Below are positions 8,479-18,973 of a stretch of DNA of 64,000 bases, in pieces (position 1 is the stretch's first letter; the number at the start of each line of letters is the position of its first letter). The position numbers and the translations under genes are program-made. Below the pieces are notes generated by a model that was not told where the DNA came from, made no database searches, and saw nothing but the letters and a program-made list of their open reading frames with translations. The stretch is from Bacteroides sp. GM023. GTDB taxonomy: Bacteria > Bacteroidota > Bacteroidia > Bacteroidales > Bacteroidaceae. The stretch lies in contig NZ_JAAXGE010000005.1 in the NCBI RefSeq assembly GCF_014750685.1, positions 372,001 through 436,000 of the forward strand. The letters run 5' to 3'.

Positions 8479-10023
8479 TTACTGTAACTCTAAAGTAACA
8501 ATGGACTTAGCAGGAAGTTTTACCTTCATTGTACCTTTATTGATTTTTACCTCTTTGAAAGGTGCCGGTTTTACAATATTAGGATTTTCAAAAGAATTGT
8601 AATCGGTCAGTTTTGCAGAGGTCAGGATTTCTCCGATAGCTTTTTTCGCTTTTGTATCTCCCAAATTGATAGTAATTTCCTGTGCTTCGTCAGCATCTAC
8701 ATTAGAGAGTGAAATATGAATGATACCGTTCTTGTCTTTCGAAGCGGTGGCGCTTACCATAGGTACGGTGCGATTATCACGTGCATTCACCTTTTCGCAG
8801 TTCAGGTCGATAGGAAGATAGGTGGCATCCTGGTGCACTTTGTACATCTTGAATACATAATAGGTGGGAGTAAGCACCATCTCTTTGTCCTTCGTCAGAA
8901 TCATGGATTGAAGTACATTGACAATCTGCGCGATGTTTGCCATCTTCAGGCGGTCAGTGTATTTGTGGAATACATCAAGGCTCAAAGAAGCTACGAATGC
9001 GTCGCGCATTGTGTTTTGTTGATACAGGTGTCCTCTGATAGTTCCCGGTTCTTCGTCCCACCAGGTTCCCCATTCGTCCAATAAAAGAGCTATTTTCTTA
9101 TCCTTGTCGTATTTGTCCATGATGGCGCAATGCTTCTTGAGTACGTCTTCCACTTCCAGACATTTGCCCATTGTCCAGTAATAATCGTCATTGTTGAATT
9201 GAGTTGCGGAAGTCTTGCTGCCACTCCATCCGGTTACGGTATAATAGTGAAGGGAAAGACCTTGCATACGATGTCCTACACGGTTCATCAATACATCTGT
9301 CCAGTTGTAGTCGTAATCGCTCGCACCACTGGCAATCTTATACAGGCGGTTACCGTCATAATTACGGCAATAAGTGGAATAACGGCGGTACAGGTCTGCG
9401 TAGTATTCCGGACGCATGTTACCACCGCATCCCCAGCTTTCGTTTCCTACACCGAGGTATTTAACTTTCCATGCTTTGTCACGCCCGTTTTTGCGACGAA
9501 GATTTGCCATAGGTGAGTCCCCGTCTGATGTCATGTATTCCACCCATTTGGCAAGTTCCTCTACCGTACCGCTGCCTACATTCCCACTCACGTAAGGTTC
9601 GCAATCCAGCATTTCGCAAAGGTTCAGAAATTCATGTGTACCGAAACTATTATCCTCAATCGTTCCGCCCCAGTTATTATTAACCATCTTCGGACGGTCT
9701 GCTTTCGGACCGATACCGTCCATCCAGTGATATTCGTCGGCGAAGCAACCGCCCGGCCAACGGAGAACAGGAACAGCCAAATCTTTTAATGCGTTAAATA
9801 CATCCGTACGATAGCCTTTGATATTAGGTATATCCGAATTTTCGCCTACCCAAAGCCCTCCATAAATACATGAACCCAGGTGTTCGGCAAACTGACCGTA
9901 GATTTCTTTCGGGATGATTTCTTTGCCTTGGTCGGCATGTACGGTGATGGTGGCACTCTTTTGTGCGGAAAGAGACATTGAAGCCGCCATAAGGGCCGTA
10001 CTGACTAATAGTTTTGCTTTCAT
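8479..10023 (-). CDS. GH51 alpha-L-arabinofuranosidase, secreted
   Basis: 514 aa with an N-terminal signal peptide (MKAKLLVSTALMAASMSLSA) and no lipobox, so periplasmic. Early residues match GH51 (IYGQFAEHLGSCIYGGLWVGENSDIPNIKGYR and VLRWPGGCFADEYHW). The catalytic acid/base is Glu in YLGVGNESWGCGG (about 195), and the nucleophile is Glu in LLLDEWGTWWDEE (about 318). The C-terminal beta domain is present. It releases L-arabinose from arabino-oligosaccharides. It follows the GH127-type gene by 57 nt in the arabinose operon. The B. thetaiotaomicron counterpart is BT0348 from memory of gene order. Confidence 0.95.
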   Translation of the reverse strand: MKAKLLVSTALMAASMSLSAQKSATITVHADQGKEIIPKEIYGQFAEHLGSCIYGGLWVGENSDIPNIKGYRTDVFNALKDLAVPVLRWPGGCFADEYHWMDGIGPKADRPKMVNNNWGGTIEDNSFGTHEFLNLCEMLDCEPYVSGNVGSGTVEELAKWVEYMTSDGDSPMANLRRKNGRDKAWKVKYLGVGNESWGCGGNMRPEYYADLYRRYSTYCRNYDGNRLYKIASGASDYDYNWTDVLMNRVGHRMQGLSLHYYTVTGWSGSKTSATQFNNDDYYWTMGKCLEVEDVLKKHCAIMDKYDKDKKIALLLDEWGTWWDEEPGTIRGHLYQQNTMRDAFVASLSLDVFHKYTDRLKMANIAQIVNVLQSMILTKDKEMVLTPTYYVFKMYKVHQDATYLPIDLNCEKVNARDNRTVPMVSATASKDKNGIIHISLSNVDADEAQEITINLGDTKAKKAIGEILTSAKLTDYNSFENPNIVKPAPFKEVKINKGTMKVKLPAKSIVTLELQ

Positions 10024-10080
10024 AAAATGGTATTGTTTAAATGATTATATAGATATTTGATGATGTCTTTCTTTTTGCTT

Positions 10081-12486
10081 TTATTTGAGTAAGCGTACCT
10101 CGTAAATGGCGGGTGTCCACTCTGTGCCGTCAGGACTGAAACGTATCGGATAACTGTCGGCTTTCAATTTCTGTGGCAGAAGATAGGAGAGGGTAATGAA
10201 ACCGTCTTTATCTGCTTCGCTGATAGTCGGATTGACTGCCAGTTTCTCATTATTCAGGAGAATGGCTACTTTATTACGCTCATCTTTGTGTACCGTAATC
10301 ATAATCCGGCTTGCTTCTTCCTTTACTTTCAGATTATAACTGAACCAACCTTTGGCACGACGGAAGTGACGGTCTTTGTTCGTTCCCGTTTCTGCCTGTT
10401 CGTATTGGATACCGTGGTCGGATTCCGGTTGTTGCTCACCGGGGAAAATCAAGTCGATAGTTTGATTGGCCAGTTCTGTTGCTTTTCTTTCGGCTATTGC
10501 CATTTCTTCCTGAATAGCTTTGAATTGTTCTTCACTTGCCTGACGGAAGTAAACGGCATAGCGGGAATTGTGCAGGCGGAAGAAGGGTACAAGTTCCAGA
10601 GACTTATTCTGTGCAGGATAAACGTTTCCATTAAAACTGAATGTCAACTGGTTTTCACTCTTCTTGTGGAGAGAGTTGCGAATTGAATTGGGATTTCCAA
10701 TCAACATCGGTACTTCCTGCAAAGGTATTTGTTTGCCATGAGCGATATGTCCGCCACGGCTGTCGTCTGCATATAAACCATCGAGGTGCTCAGTGCCCGT
10801 GGATGCAGCAAGGACGATAGGACCGTATAAGAAGGCATAATAATCTTTCTTGTCGGGTATCTGCTCAAGACTGACTTCCATTGGCAGATTGAATGTAATG
10901 ACATCTCCTTTTTTCCATTTGCGATGAATGGGCAGATAAACACTCTCTCCCGGACGTATGACAAACTGACTTTTCTTTCCATTGATTGTTACTGCATAAT
11001 CTTTGGAATTTTTAGCCCATTCCGGAATACGTATCATCAAAGTGAGTTTCTTTTTGGGTGCTTCATCCACTCGTAATGTTACTTTTCCGTCATCAGGAAA
11101 ACGAGTCTCTTGTGTCAGAGTGACTCCCTGCTCTTTCCAAGTCAGTTGTGAAGGGATGAAAAGGTTGATGTAAAGTGTATCTTTCTGATGCGCATAAATG
11201 AATTCGCCGTATTTCGTATGATTTTCCAAACCTGAACCGACACAGCACCACATGGATGTTTCCGGTTGTGAATAAACACGATAATGTCCGGGACGCATAG
11301 GAGTGAAGTAAACAAATCCGCCCTTATCCGGCTCTTGTGATGCCAAGATATGATTGTAAAGTGCGCGTTCGTAATAATTCACATAAGTTGGGTCCGGTTC
11401 ATTGGCATGATATGGATTTTGGGAATTCTGATAAAGCATTTTGGTAAGCCGGAGCATATTATAGGTATTACAAGTCTCCGGTCCTTGAACATCGTTCAGC
11501 ATGGAAGTGAAATTATCTGCCGGATGGAAATGTTCGCGTACGCTATTTCCGCCGATACATACAGAACGGTGATTGACTACCGTATTCCAAAAGAAGCGGG
11601 CGGCGTGATCCCATTCAGCGGCATGATTCCAGTTCTTATCATCTTGTGACAGTTCGGCAACCCGTTTGTATCCGATTACTTTCGGTATCTGTGTGTTGGC
11701 GTGCATACCTGTCAATCGGTCTTCATCTTTAATAAGCGGGTCAAGGATTACTTCATGGGAGAATCGGCGTGCCAGTTCCAGATATTTCTTGTCTCCTGTG
11801 ATTTCGGCTACATCGGCGAATGTTTCATTCAATCCACCATGTTCGCTGCGCAGCATATCCTGCATTTGTTTATCGCTTAGGCCGGAAGTGATGTCAATCA
11901 TCCAGTCTGTCAGGGAAATAAGCATTTGACGTGCCAAATCACTGTTGGCGTAGATATATGCGTCCCGCAATCCGGCATAAGTCTTGTGTATATTGTAGAG
12001 AGGTACCCATTTGCCGTTAAGGTCGAAACCACCGGCACGGATATTTCCTGCTTTAATTTCTTTCCAAAGTTGGAGACTTCCCGGAGTTCCTCCGATAAAT
12101 CCTGTACCTACTGCTTGTTGTGCACGATAAAGCTCATCCAGCATATAGTTGAGGCGATTGTAAATAGCGGTGTCTCCCGTAGCAGCATACATCATGGAGA
12201 GTGCGGATAAATAATGTCCGCCGATATGTCCGTCCAATCCGGTATTCTCCCAGTTGGTATAACTTGGAGCTTTCGGTGTCAGTCCCGCTTCACGAAGAAA
12301 AGGGGCGAGCAGACGGTCGGGGTCGAGAGCTAGTATGTAATGTAAATCAGTCTGTTGGGCTTGTAAAAAAGGACTATCCAATAACTTTACATCCTGTAAC
12401 GGGAAGTAAGACACTTGTGGAGCATTTTGCGCTTTAGCTAGTGAAGCGGATAGGATGAGTGCAAGTATGAACGAGGTGGTTTTCAT
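10081..12486 (-). CDS. GH127/GH146 (DUF1680) beta-L-arabinofuranosidase, secreted
   Basis: 801 aa with a signal peptide (MKTTSFILALILSASLAKAQ), probably periplasmic. The catalytic region shows the Zn-thiolate arrangement of this clan: Glu about 318 (SVREHF), Glu about 337 and Cys about 339 (GPETCNTYNML), and Cys-Cys about 414-415 (MWCCVGSG). In HypBA1-type enzymes a Cys of this cluster is the nucleophile. It probably removes beta-L-arabinofuranose, for example from arabinan side chains. The position matches B. thetaiotaomicron BT0349, which I recall as the founder of GH146; whether this one belongs to GH127 or GH146 needs a family search. A hairpin (12504-12528) separates it from the kinase gene. 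Confidence 0.9.
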   Translation of the reverse strand: MKTTSFILALILSASLAKAQNAPQVSYFPLQDVKLLDSPFLQAQQTDLHYILALDPDRLLAPFLREAGLTPKAPSYTNWENTGLDGHIGGHYLSALSMMYAATGDTAIYNRLNYMLDELYRAQQAVGTGFIGGTPGSLQLWKEIKAGNIRAGGFDLNGKWVPLYNIHKTYAGLRDAYIYANSDLARQMLISLTDWMIDITSGLSDKQMQDMLRSEHGGLNETFADVAEITGDKKYLELARRFSHEVILDPLIKDEDRLTGMHANTQIPKVIGYKRVAELSQDDKNWNHAAEWDHAARFFWNTVVNHRSVCIGGNSVREHFHPADNFTSMLNDVQGPETCNTYNMLRLTKMLYQNSQNPYHANEPDPTYVNYYERALYNHILASQEPDKGGFVYFTPMRPGHYRVYSQPETSMWCCVGSGLENHTKYGEFIYAHQKDTLYINLFIPSQLTWKEQGVTLTQETRFPDDGKVTLRVDEAPKKKLTLMIRIPEWAKNSKDYAVTINGKKSQFVIRPGESVYLPIHRKWKKGDVITFNLPMEVSLEQIPDKKDYYAFLYGPIVLAASTGTEHLDGLYADDSRGGHIAHGKQIPLQEVPMLIGNPNSIRNSLHKKSENQLTFSFNGNVYPAQNKSLELVPFFRLHNSRYAVYFRQASEEQFKAIQEEMAIAERKATELANQTIDLIFPGEQQPESDHGIQYEQAETGTNKDRHFRRAKGWFSYNLKVKEEASRIMITVHKDERNKVAILLNNEKLAVNPTISEADKDGFITLSYLLPQKLKADSYPIRFSPDGTEWTPAIYEVRLLK

Positions 12487-12503
12487 AATAATAGTCTCCC
12501 CTT

Positions 12504-12528
12504 ATCCCTCTCCGGAAGGAGAGGGGAT
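12504..12528. repeat. GC-rich hairpin between kinase and GH127/146 genes
   Basis: CCCTCTCC pairs perfectly with GGAGAGGG around a GGAA loop, flanked by AT/AT pairs. There is no T-tract on either strand, so it is more likely an mRNA processing or stability hairpin within the operon than a terminator. Confidence 0.5.
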
Positions 12529-12596
12529 GAGGATAGTTTATGTGAATACTTAAATATAGTTGAGAAAGGAGCAGAGAAGGCTTCCTGCGATGCAGC

Positions 12597-14192
12597 TTAT
12601 TTAAATTTGACTGCTGCTTCTTCAATGGGCAATCCTGCCTTGTAGCTTTCGATGTATGTATTGAAACCGGCTACATCTTCGGGTGTAGGGGATACCTCGA
12701 CACCGGCGTCGCCGACAAATACACTTTCATCCAGGAAATCAGCCAGAGATTGTTTCTTTTCATTGTTCACGAGGTAAGAACCTAGCAGGGCAATACCCCA
12801 GGCACCACCTTCACCGGCTGTTTCCATTACAGAAATAGGCGAATTGATAGCGGCTGCAAGTACTCTTTGACCTACTCCCTTTGTTCTGAATAATCCTCCG
12901 TGGCCTGTAATTCTGTCGACTTTGACTTTTTCTTCGTTGAACAGAATGTCGTTACCAATCTTGAGAACTCCTACTGAAGCGTATAAGTGAGTCCGCATGA
13001 AGTTTGCCAGGTTGAACTTGTCATTTGCCGAACGTACAAATAACGGTCTTCCTTCAGCAAGTCCTGTTACGGGTTCACCTGAGATGTAGTTGTACGAGAG
13101 AAGACCTCCGCAATCGGCATCACCTGTGAGCGCAATGTTATAGAGCTTGCTATAGATTTCATCCATATTTACAGGTATGCCCAGAAGCTCCTGATATTCT
13201 TTGAACAGATTGACCCATGCATTGAGGTCGGAAGTACAGTTATTGCAATGTACCATGGCTACGAGACTTCCGTCGGGAGTGGTAACCATGTCAATCATCT
13301 CGTATGGTTGTGACAACTCTTTTTCCAATACAATCATGGAGAATGAAGAAGTACCTGCCGATACGTTTCCGGTACGCTGTTTCACCGCATTGGTTGCAAC
13401 CATGCCGGTTCCTGCGTCTCCTTCCGGCGGACAAACCGGTATTCCTGCCTTCAAATGACCTGATACGTCGAGCTTTTTGCTTCCTTCCGGTGTGAGGACA
13501 CCCGCATTTTCACCTGCTGATAATACTTTAGGCAGAATATCCTGCAATTTCCAGTTATATTCCTTCGACGCAATCAGATTGTCGAATTTCGCCACCATTT
13601 CAGCAGAATAGTTGTTGGTAGTCGGATCTATGGGAATCATACCCGATGCGTCGCCTATGCCTAATACCTTTTCACCTGTTATCTGCCAATGTACATAACC
13701 TGCAAGAGTTGTCAGGAAATCAATGTCCTTGACGTGAGCTTCGTTGTTCAGAATAGCCTGATACAAGTGTGAAATGCTCCATCTTAGAGGGATGTTGTAG
13801 ACAAATAGTTCAGATAAAGCTGCTGCTGCCTGACCTGTATTGGTGTTTCTCCAAGTGCGGAAGGGCACAAGGATTTCTTCTTTTTCGTTGAATGGCATAT
13901 AACCATGCATCATGGCACTGACACCGATGGCTGCCAGGTTTTCGATTTCTATGCCATATAAGTTCTTTACGTTAGAGCGAAGGTCGGCATAGCAATCTTG
14001 CATTCCGTTCCATATGGCTTCAATGCTATACGTCCAAAGCCCGTCGACTAACTGGTTTTCCCAAGTGTGGCTTCCTTGAGCAATGGGCTTGTTTTCCTGG
14101 TCAATCAAGACAGCTTTTATTCGTGTCGAACCGAGTTCTATACCAAGAATGGCTTTACCTGCCTCGATGGTTGATTTTGCATCTAATTTCAT
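12597..14192 (-). CDS. araB: L-ribulokinase-type FGGY-family sugar kinase
   Basis: 531 aa. The N-terminal ATPase domain starts [18 protein letters not shown] (phosphate-1 motif) and the second domain has [15 protein letters not shown] and [19 protein letters not shown], typical of FGGY kinases. Being between araA and the arabinosidases, it is the expected L-ribulokinase (L-ribulose + ATP to L-ribulose 5-phosphate). It lacks close resemblance to E. coli AraB in these motifs and looks nearer to xylulokinase-like members, so the function rests on operon position. The upstream gap holds a repeat-rich hairpin. Confidence 0.85.
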   Translation of the reverse strand: MKLDAKSTIEAGKAILGIELGSTRIKAVLIDQENKPIAQGSHTWENQLVDGLWTYSIEAIWNGMQDCYADLRSNVKNLYGIEIENLAAIGVSAMMHGYMPFNEKEEILVPFRTWRNTNTGQAAAALSELFVYNIPLRWSISHLYQAILNNEAHVKDIDFLTTLAGYVHWQITGEKVLGIGDASGMIPIDPTTNNYSAEMVAKFDNLIASKEYNWKLQDILPKVLSAGENAGVLTPEGSKKLDVSGHLKAGIPVCPPEGDAGTGMVATNAVKQRTGNVSAGTSSFSMIVLEKELSQPYEMIDMVTTPDGSLVAMVHCNNCTSDLNAWVNLFKEYQELLGIPVNMDEIYSKLYNIALTGDADCGGLLSYNYISGEPVTGLAEGRPLFVRSANDKFNLANFMRTHLYASVGVLKIGNDILFNEEKVKVDRITGHGGLFRTKGVGQRVLAAAINSPISVMETAGEGGAWGIALLGSYLVNNEKKQSLADFLDESVFVGDAGVEVSPTPEDVAGFNTYIESYKAGLPIEEAAVKFK

Positions 14193-14204
14193 GTTGATTA
14201 GTGT

Positions 14205-14271
14205 TTAGTGATTAGTGATTAGTGATTAATAGCTACGCAATGTGCTGCATAGTATTCATCACTAATCACTA
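14205..14271. repeat. Triple 7-mer TTAGTGA repeat forming a hairpin between araA and araB
   Basis: Three head-to-tail TTAGTGA units (14205-14225) are followed by the inverted sequence TCACTAATCACTA (14259-14271), which pairs with them in alternative registers. It fills most of the 91-nt gap. It may tune relative expression of the two genes by mRNA stabilisation; there is no T-tract. Confidence 0.6.
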
Positions 14272-14283
14272 CCCCGTTAATCG

Positions 14284-15810
14284 TTAGCAAAGCGCTTTAT
14301 TCAGCATATAATAAACTTCGTTCATACGGAGTTCTTTCTTAAAGCAACTGATAGTCGTATCCTTGTTGATATGTACCATTTCGATACCAGCGATTTCAGC
14401 GTAATCTTCCCAGTATTCGGCTGTCAGGTCGTAAGAGAAGCAAGAGTGGTGAGTACCACCTGCCAAAATCCATGCACCTGCACCTACTTCAAGGTTAGGC
14501 ATCGGAATCCAAAGAGCGGAAGCAACCGGCAATTTAGGAAGCGGCTTCGGTTCGATACATTCTACATCGTTCACAATCAGACGGAAACGGTTACCCATAT
14601 CTACCACAGTAGCAGTACAGCCTGTTCCTGTTTTTGAAGTGAATACAAGACGTGCAGTCTGGCTCTTGCGAATACCTATACCGAGGAAGTGTACTTCCAG
14701 GCGAGGTTTGTTGGCTGCGATAAGCGGGCAGATTTCCAACATATGTGATTGAAGGATAGAGCTTCTTGCACCATCAAAGTTCAATGTATAGTCTTCCAGG
14801 AAGGAACAACCTTTAGGAAGTCCCTGGTTCATTACCCATACAGTGCGGTAAAGAGCAGCCGATTTCCAGTCGCCTTCAGCACCGAATCCGTAACCTTCTG
14901 CCATCAGGCGTTGAGAAGCCAATCCCGGAATCTGGTCGAAACCATTATATTCTATGTCACCCAAATCGTCGAAGTTGGTTGTGAAACCTTTAGCACCTTT
15001 CACTTTCAGGATAGCACGCATAGCAAGTTCAGCTTTCGCTGCGTTCCATACTTTTTGGTAAGCTTCAGTCGACTTGTCTTCCAAAGAAGCATCATGGTCG
15101 TATTCCTTGAAATAAGTAGCTACCAATGCATCTACGTCAGCATCTTTAATATCTTTGTGATATTCCATCAATTCACTTACCGGGCAGTAGTCTACGTGGT
15201 AACCCATGCGTTGTTCAGCTTCTACTTTATCACCGTCAGTTACAGCTACATTATTCATCTGGTCGCCGAAACGAATGATAAGCATATCCTGTGAATCTGC
15301 CCAACCTGCGCAAACACGCATCCAAACGGAAATTTTATGCAGTGTTTCTTCTTCTTTCCAGTAACCTACTACCACTTTGCGACGGATACGCATACGAGTA
15401 CAGATGTGTCCGAATTCACGGTCGCCATGGGCTGACTGATTCAGGTTCATGAAATCCATATCCATTGTATCCCAAGGAATTTCCTTATTGAACTGAGTGT
15501 GCAGGTGCAGCAACGGTTTCTTCAACTGTTGCAAACCATGAATCCACATTTTAGCAGGAGAGAAAGTATGCATCCAAGTGATAACACCGATACATTTTTC
15601 ATCGTTATTGGCTGCTTTAAAAACTGTTTCCACTTCTTTGGAAGAATTGGCAGTTCCCTTATATACTACTTTAACAGGAAGTTTACCGGATTCATTCAGT
15701 CCGTTAACCATTTCATTAGAGTGTGCGTCTACTGCGATTACTGCGTCACCTCCGTACAAAAGCTGTGCTCCTGTTACGAACCATACTTCATATTGATCAA
15801 ATGCGTTCAT
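14284..15810 (-). CDS. araA: L-arabinose isomerase
   Basis: 508 aa, full length. It begins FDQYEVWFVTGAQLLYGGD and contains WMHTFSPAKMWI, LHLHTQFNKEIPW and HSAHGDREFGHI-like segments (NQSAHGDREFGHICTR) that carry the Mn-binding and catalytic residues of AraA. The C-terminal GGTHHSCFSYDL holds the metal-ligand His. It converts L-arabinose to L-ribulose in the cytosol. It sits between araD and the kinase gene, all on the minus strand with short gaps. Confidence 0.97.
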   Translation of the reverse strand: MNAFDQYEVWFVTGAQLLYGGDAVIAVDAHSNEMVNGLNESGKLPVKVVYKGTANSSKEVETVFKAANNDEKCIGVITWMHTFSPAKMWIHGLQQLKKPLLHLHTQFNKEIPWDTMDMDFMNLNQSAHGDREFGHICTRMRIRRKVVVGYWKEEETLHKISVWMRVCAGWADSQDMLIIRFGDQMNNVAVTDGDKVEAEQRMGYHVDYCPVSELMEYHKDIKDADVDALVATYFKEYDHDASLEDKSTEAYQKVWNAAKAELAMRAILKVKGAKGFTTNFDDLGDIEYNGFDQIPGLASQRLMAEGYGFGAEGDWKSAALYRTVWVMNQGLPKGCSFLEDYTLNFDGARSSILQSHMLEICPLIAANKPRLEVHFLGIGIRKSQTARLVFTSKTGTGCTATVVDMGNRFRLIVNDVECIEPKPLPKLPVASALWIPMPNLEVGAGAWILAGGTHHSCFSYDLTAEYWEDYAEIAGIEMVHINKDTTISCFKKELRMNEVYYMLNKALC

Positions 15811-15858
15811 ATCTTTACTTGTTTTACTATTATTAATCGTATAAATTGAATTACTTAA

Positions 15859-16542
15859 TTATTGTCCGTAGTAAGCGTTCGGACCATGCTTGCGGCTGAA
15901 ATGTTTCTCTATCAGCAGCGGATTCATTGTTAAATTCGGATTAACGGCATAAGCGATGCTTGCCATTTTTGCCACCTGCTCCATTACTACAGCATTGTGT
16001 ACTGCATCATGCGCATCCTTTCCCCAAGAGAAAGGGCCATGATTCTTCACCAGGACTCCCGGCGTATGTACAGGATTCAATCCTTCGAAACGTTTTACAA
16101 TCACGTTTCCGGTTTCCAGTTCGTAGGCACCTTTCACTTCCGCTTCCGTCATGTCTGCCGTGCAGGGAATGGCATCATGGAAATAATCCGCATGAGTGGT
16201 TCCGATATTCGGAATATCACATCCGGCTTGCGCCCAGGCTGTCGCATAGGTAGAATGAGTGTGTACCACTCCACCGATTTCCGGGAATGCCTTGTAGAGT
16301 ACTACATGAGTAGGAGTATCTGAGGATGGCTTCAGCCGTCCTTCGACGACATTGCCATCCAGATCCACTACTACCATATCTTCTGCTTTCATATCATCAT
16401 AGCTTACACCACTGGGTTTTATCACTACCAAGCCGCTTTCACGGTCGATGGCAGATACATTTCCCCAAGTAAAGATGACTAAACCATGCTTTACCAATTC
16501 GAGATTGGCATGAAATACTTTTTCTTTCAGTTCTTCCAGCAT
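15859..16542 (-). CDS. araD: L-ribulose-5-phosphate 4-epimerase
   Basis: 227 aa class II aldolase/epimerase family. The Zn ligands are visible in [16 protein letters not shown] (His about 95 and 97) and in the later NHGPFSWG (His about 169), and the early [14 protein letters not shown] and IKPSGVSYD segments bind the substrate phosphate. It converts L-ribulose 5-phosphate to D-xylulose 5-phosphate, the exit point into the pentose phosphate pathway. It begins 5 nt after araR ends, so the two are tightly linked. Confidence 0.96.
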   Translation of the reverse strand: MLEELKEKVFHANLELVKHGLVIFTWGNVSAIDRESGLVVIKPSGVSYDDMKAEDMVVVDLDGNVVEGRLKPSSDTPTHVVLYKAFPEIGGVVHTHSTYATAWAQAGCDIPNIGTTHADYFHDAIPCTADMTEAEVKGAYELETGNVIVKRFEGLNPVHTPGVLVKNHGPFSWGKDAHDAVHNAVVMEQVAKMASIAYAVNPNLTMNPLLIEKHFSRKHGPNAYYGQ

Positions 16543-16547
16543 ACTGG

Positions 16548-17225
16548 TTATAATTTAAATTTCGGGTCTTTGCGATAAACCTTGCTGTTATATTTGTACA
16601 AGGCTGCACCGCGTTTAGAACATAACTTATCTATTTTGTCCGTCTTTTCTATATAATCCATTCCGGCGACGCGCTTACGGAAATTCCGTTTGTCCATTTC
16701 CTCACCGTAAATGGCTTCATACAGACTTTGCAATTTAGACAAAGTGAAGAGCTTCGGCAATAAGTTGAAACCGATGGGTTCGGAAGATGCTTTCTGTTTC
16801 ATTAACTCCCGTGCTTTTGTCACCATCTCGGGATGGTCGAAAATCAATGGGGGGAGTTCGTTGATATTTACCCAGTAAGCATTATGTTTCTTTACCAGTT
16901 TCCGGTCATATTCATTGATGTTGATTAATGCGTAGTATGCAACAGAGATTACCCGTTCTCCCGGGTCACGATTAACCGCCCCGAAGGTTCCCACTTGTTC
17001 CATATATACATTTTCCAGTCCGGTAAGCTCCGCTAATACTCGCTTGGCAGCATCGTCCACGCTTTCATCGTTTTGCACGAATCCGCCCATCAGTGACCAT
17101 TCGCCCATTGCCGGCTCGAAGTTTCTTTTCAGTAGTAACAGGTTTAATTCCCCTTCGTTAAAACCGAAGATGATACAGTCGATACCAAGATAAAAGGTAG
17201 GGTTCGAACTATAATAGTTGTTCAT
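16548..17225 (-). CDS. araR: AraR, Nudix-related arabinose-responsive repressor
   Basis: 225 aa. Residues about 10-150 form a Nudix fold ([12 protein letters not shown], then [16 protein letters not shown]). The Nudix box is degenerate: the RE and EE positions read RV and AE, so hydrolase activity is unlikely. The C-terminal about 70 residues ([29 protein letters not shown]) form a winged helix as in NrtR-family regulators. Bacteroides AraR of this type has been described as an arabinose-relieved repressor. It lies between the symporter and araD. A palindrome over the galM promoter (20180-20194) is the best candidate operator in this window. Confidence 0.9.
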   Translation of the reverse strand: MNNYYSSNPTFYLGIDCIIFGFNEGELNLLLLKRNFEPAMGEWSLMGGFVQNDESVDDAAKRVLAELTGLENVYMEQVGTFGAVNRDPGERVISVAYYALININEYDRKLVKKHNAYWVNINELPPLIFDHPEMVTKARELMKQKASSEPIGFNLLPKLFTLSKLQSLYEAIYGEEMDKRNFRKRVAGMDYIEKTDKIDKLCSKRGAALYKYNSKVYRKDPKFKL

Positions 17226-17253
17226 TGTTTTGTTAATATGAGTTTTTATTTAA

Positions 17254-18948
17254 TTACCAGAAATACCAATAGAAGGCAGCAGTGATAGCCAGGATAATTA
17301 CTGTATGGATAATATCCCAGTGATTCCAGCTGGCACGTGTAGCTGCTTTTTGTTCTTTAGTAGCCGTACCGAAAACCAATCCCTGGATTTTTTCAGCTGT
17401 CGGGGCTTCTGTTGCCAGGCTGACTACGATTACTACGATAATACAGAACAGGAACATCCATCCGCAGAAGAACAACCAGTTCATATCATAGAACAGATAC
17501 TTGAATGTAGAATCTGCCACTTCACCTGCATTACTGTAATATACTTTAGCACCCAGGCGAGTCAAACCGATAACCATACCGGAAATCAACCCCCACATAC
17601 CACCTTGGGCAGAAGTGCGTTTCCAGCAGATACCCAGTAAGAATGCAGCGGCAATACCCGGAGCCAATACAGACTGAACATCTTGCAAATAGGTATAAAG
17701 CACGTCACCTACACTACGCATGATAGGAATCCAAAGAATACCTAAGATTACGATAACGATGGTTGCAATCTGACCAATACCTACCAGTTTCTTTTCCGGA
17801 GTTTCCGGTTTGAAACGTTTGTAGAAGTCGATAGTAAACAACATGGCGGATGAATTGAACAAAGAAGCCAAAGAGCTCATCAAAGCAGCAAGAATACCAC
17901 ATACTACCAAGCCTTTTACACCGGCCGGAAGCAATTTAGCAACTAATGTCGGGAAAGCGGCATCAGCGTTTGCAGTACCGTTAGCCAGCATCGGAAGGAA
18001 ACCTTCGCCACCTGCGCCGATATATTTCTGATGCAAAGCAAATGCAATCATACCCGGAATCAAGAATAAGAATACAGGCAATAGTTTCAGGTATGCGCCG
18101 AAGATAGTACCACGGCGTGCTTCTTTCTCATTCTTACCGGAAAGTACACGCTGTACGATGAACTGGTCAGTACACCAGTACCAGAATCCGATGATGGCAG
18201 AACCAATCAAAGCACCCAGCCAAGGGAAGTTCGGATCATCATTGCTACGAATCAGGTTTGTCATTGTATCTCCGTGATCATTGACAGTTACCGCACCACA
18301 AATTCTCATCATTTCGTCCCATCCACCCAATTCTTTGAAACCAAGTACAAGGATAATCAATGAACCTAGCAGAAGAATAGGAGTCTGAAGTACGGAAGTG
18401 TACAATACAGATTTCATACCACCGAAAATTGTATAAAGTGCAGTCAGTAGAACTAGACCGATTGCTGCAATCCAGAAGAAGTCGATTCCCCAAAGTTCTT
18501 TGATACCGAATACCTGTTGGAATACCAACCCACCGGCATATACAGTAACAGCTACTTTTGTCAATACATAACTTACCAAAGAGATGACTGACAGTATTGT
18601 GCGTGATTGAGGATTATAACGGCGTTCAAGGAATTCCGGCATTGTATATACCATGCTTCGTGTGTAGAATGGCACGAATACCCATCCGAGAATCAAAATC
18701 ATCCATCCCTGAATTTCCCAGTGTGCCATAGCCATACCACTGGAAGCTCCGGCTCCTGCGAGTCCGATCAAGTGTTCCGAACCGATGTTCGATGCGAAGA
18801 TAGAGGCACCGATTGCAAGCCATGTTGCGTCACGTCCACCTAAGAAATAATCTGCCGAGTCATTTTGTTTTTGTCTGACTACCCAAACAATAATACCGAT
18901 TAGAGCCAAAAAGAAGACTCCAATTACTAGCCAATCTAATGCTTCCAC
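17254..18948 (-). CDS. Sodium/sugar symporter (SSS family), likely L-arabinose importer
   Basis: 564 aa with about 14 membrane segments. The family pattern is clear: EALDWLVIGVFFLALIGI at the start, DYFLGGRDATWLAIGASIFASNIGSEHLIGLAGAG, MPEFLERRYNPQSRT and FWYWCTDQFIVQRVLSGKN, close to SGLT-type sugar transporters. It should import L-arabinose with Na+ across the inner membrane. It lies directly between galM (25 nt) and araR (28 nt). Compared with the symporter at 643-2214, it has the GGR-W-ASNIGSEH signature of sugar transporters. Confidence 0.93.
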   Translation of the reverse strand: MEALDWLVIGVFFLALIGIIVWVVRQKQNDSADYFLGGRDATWLAIGASIFASNIGSEHLIGLAGAGASSGMAMAHWEIQGWMILILGWVFVPFYTRSMVYTMPEFLERRYNPQSRTILSVISLVSYVLTKVAVTVYAGGLVFQQVFGIKELWGIDFFWIAAIGLVLLTALYTIFGGMKSVLYTSVLQTPILLLGSLIILVLGFKELGGWDEMMRICGAVTVNDHGDTMTNLIRSNDDPNFPWLGALIGSAIIGFWYWCTDQFIVQRVLSGKNEKEARRGTIFGAYLKLLPVFLFLIPGMIAFALHQKYIGAGGEGFLPMLANGTANADAAFPTLVAKLLPAGVKGLVVCGILAALMSSLASLFNSSAMLFTIDFYKRFKPETPEKKLVGIGQIATIVIVILGILWIPIMRSVGDVLYTYLQDVQSVLAPGIAAAFLLGICWKRTSAQGGMWGLISGMVIGLTRLGAKVYYSNAGEVADSTFKYLFYDMNWLFFCGWMFLFCIIVVIVVSLATEAPTAEKIQGLVFGTATKEQKAATRASWNHWDIIHTVIILAITAAFYWYFW

Positions 18949-18973
18949 AATAAATATGATTTATAAGTTTATA

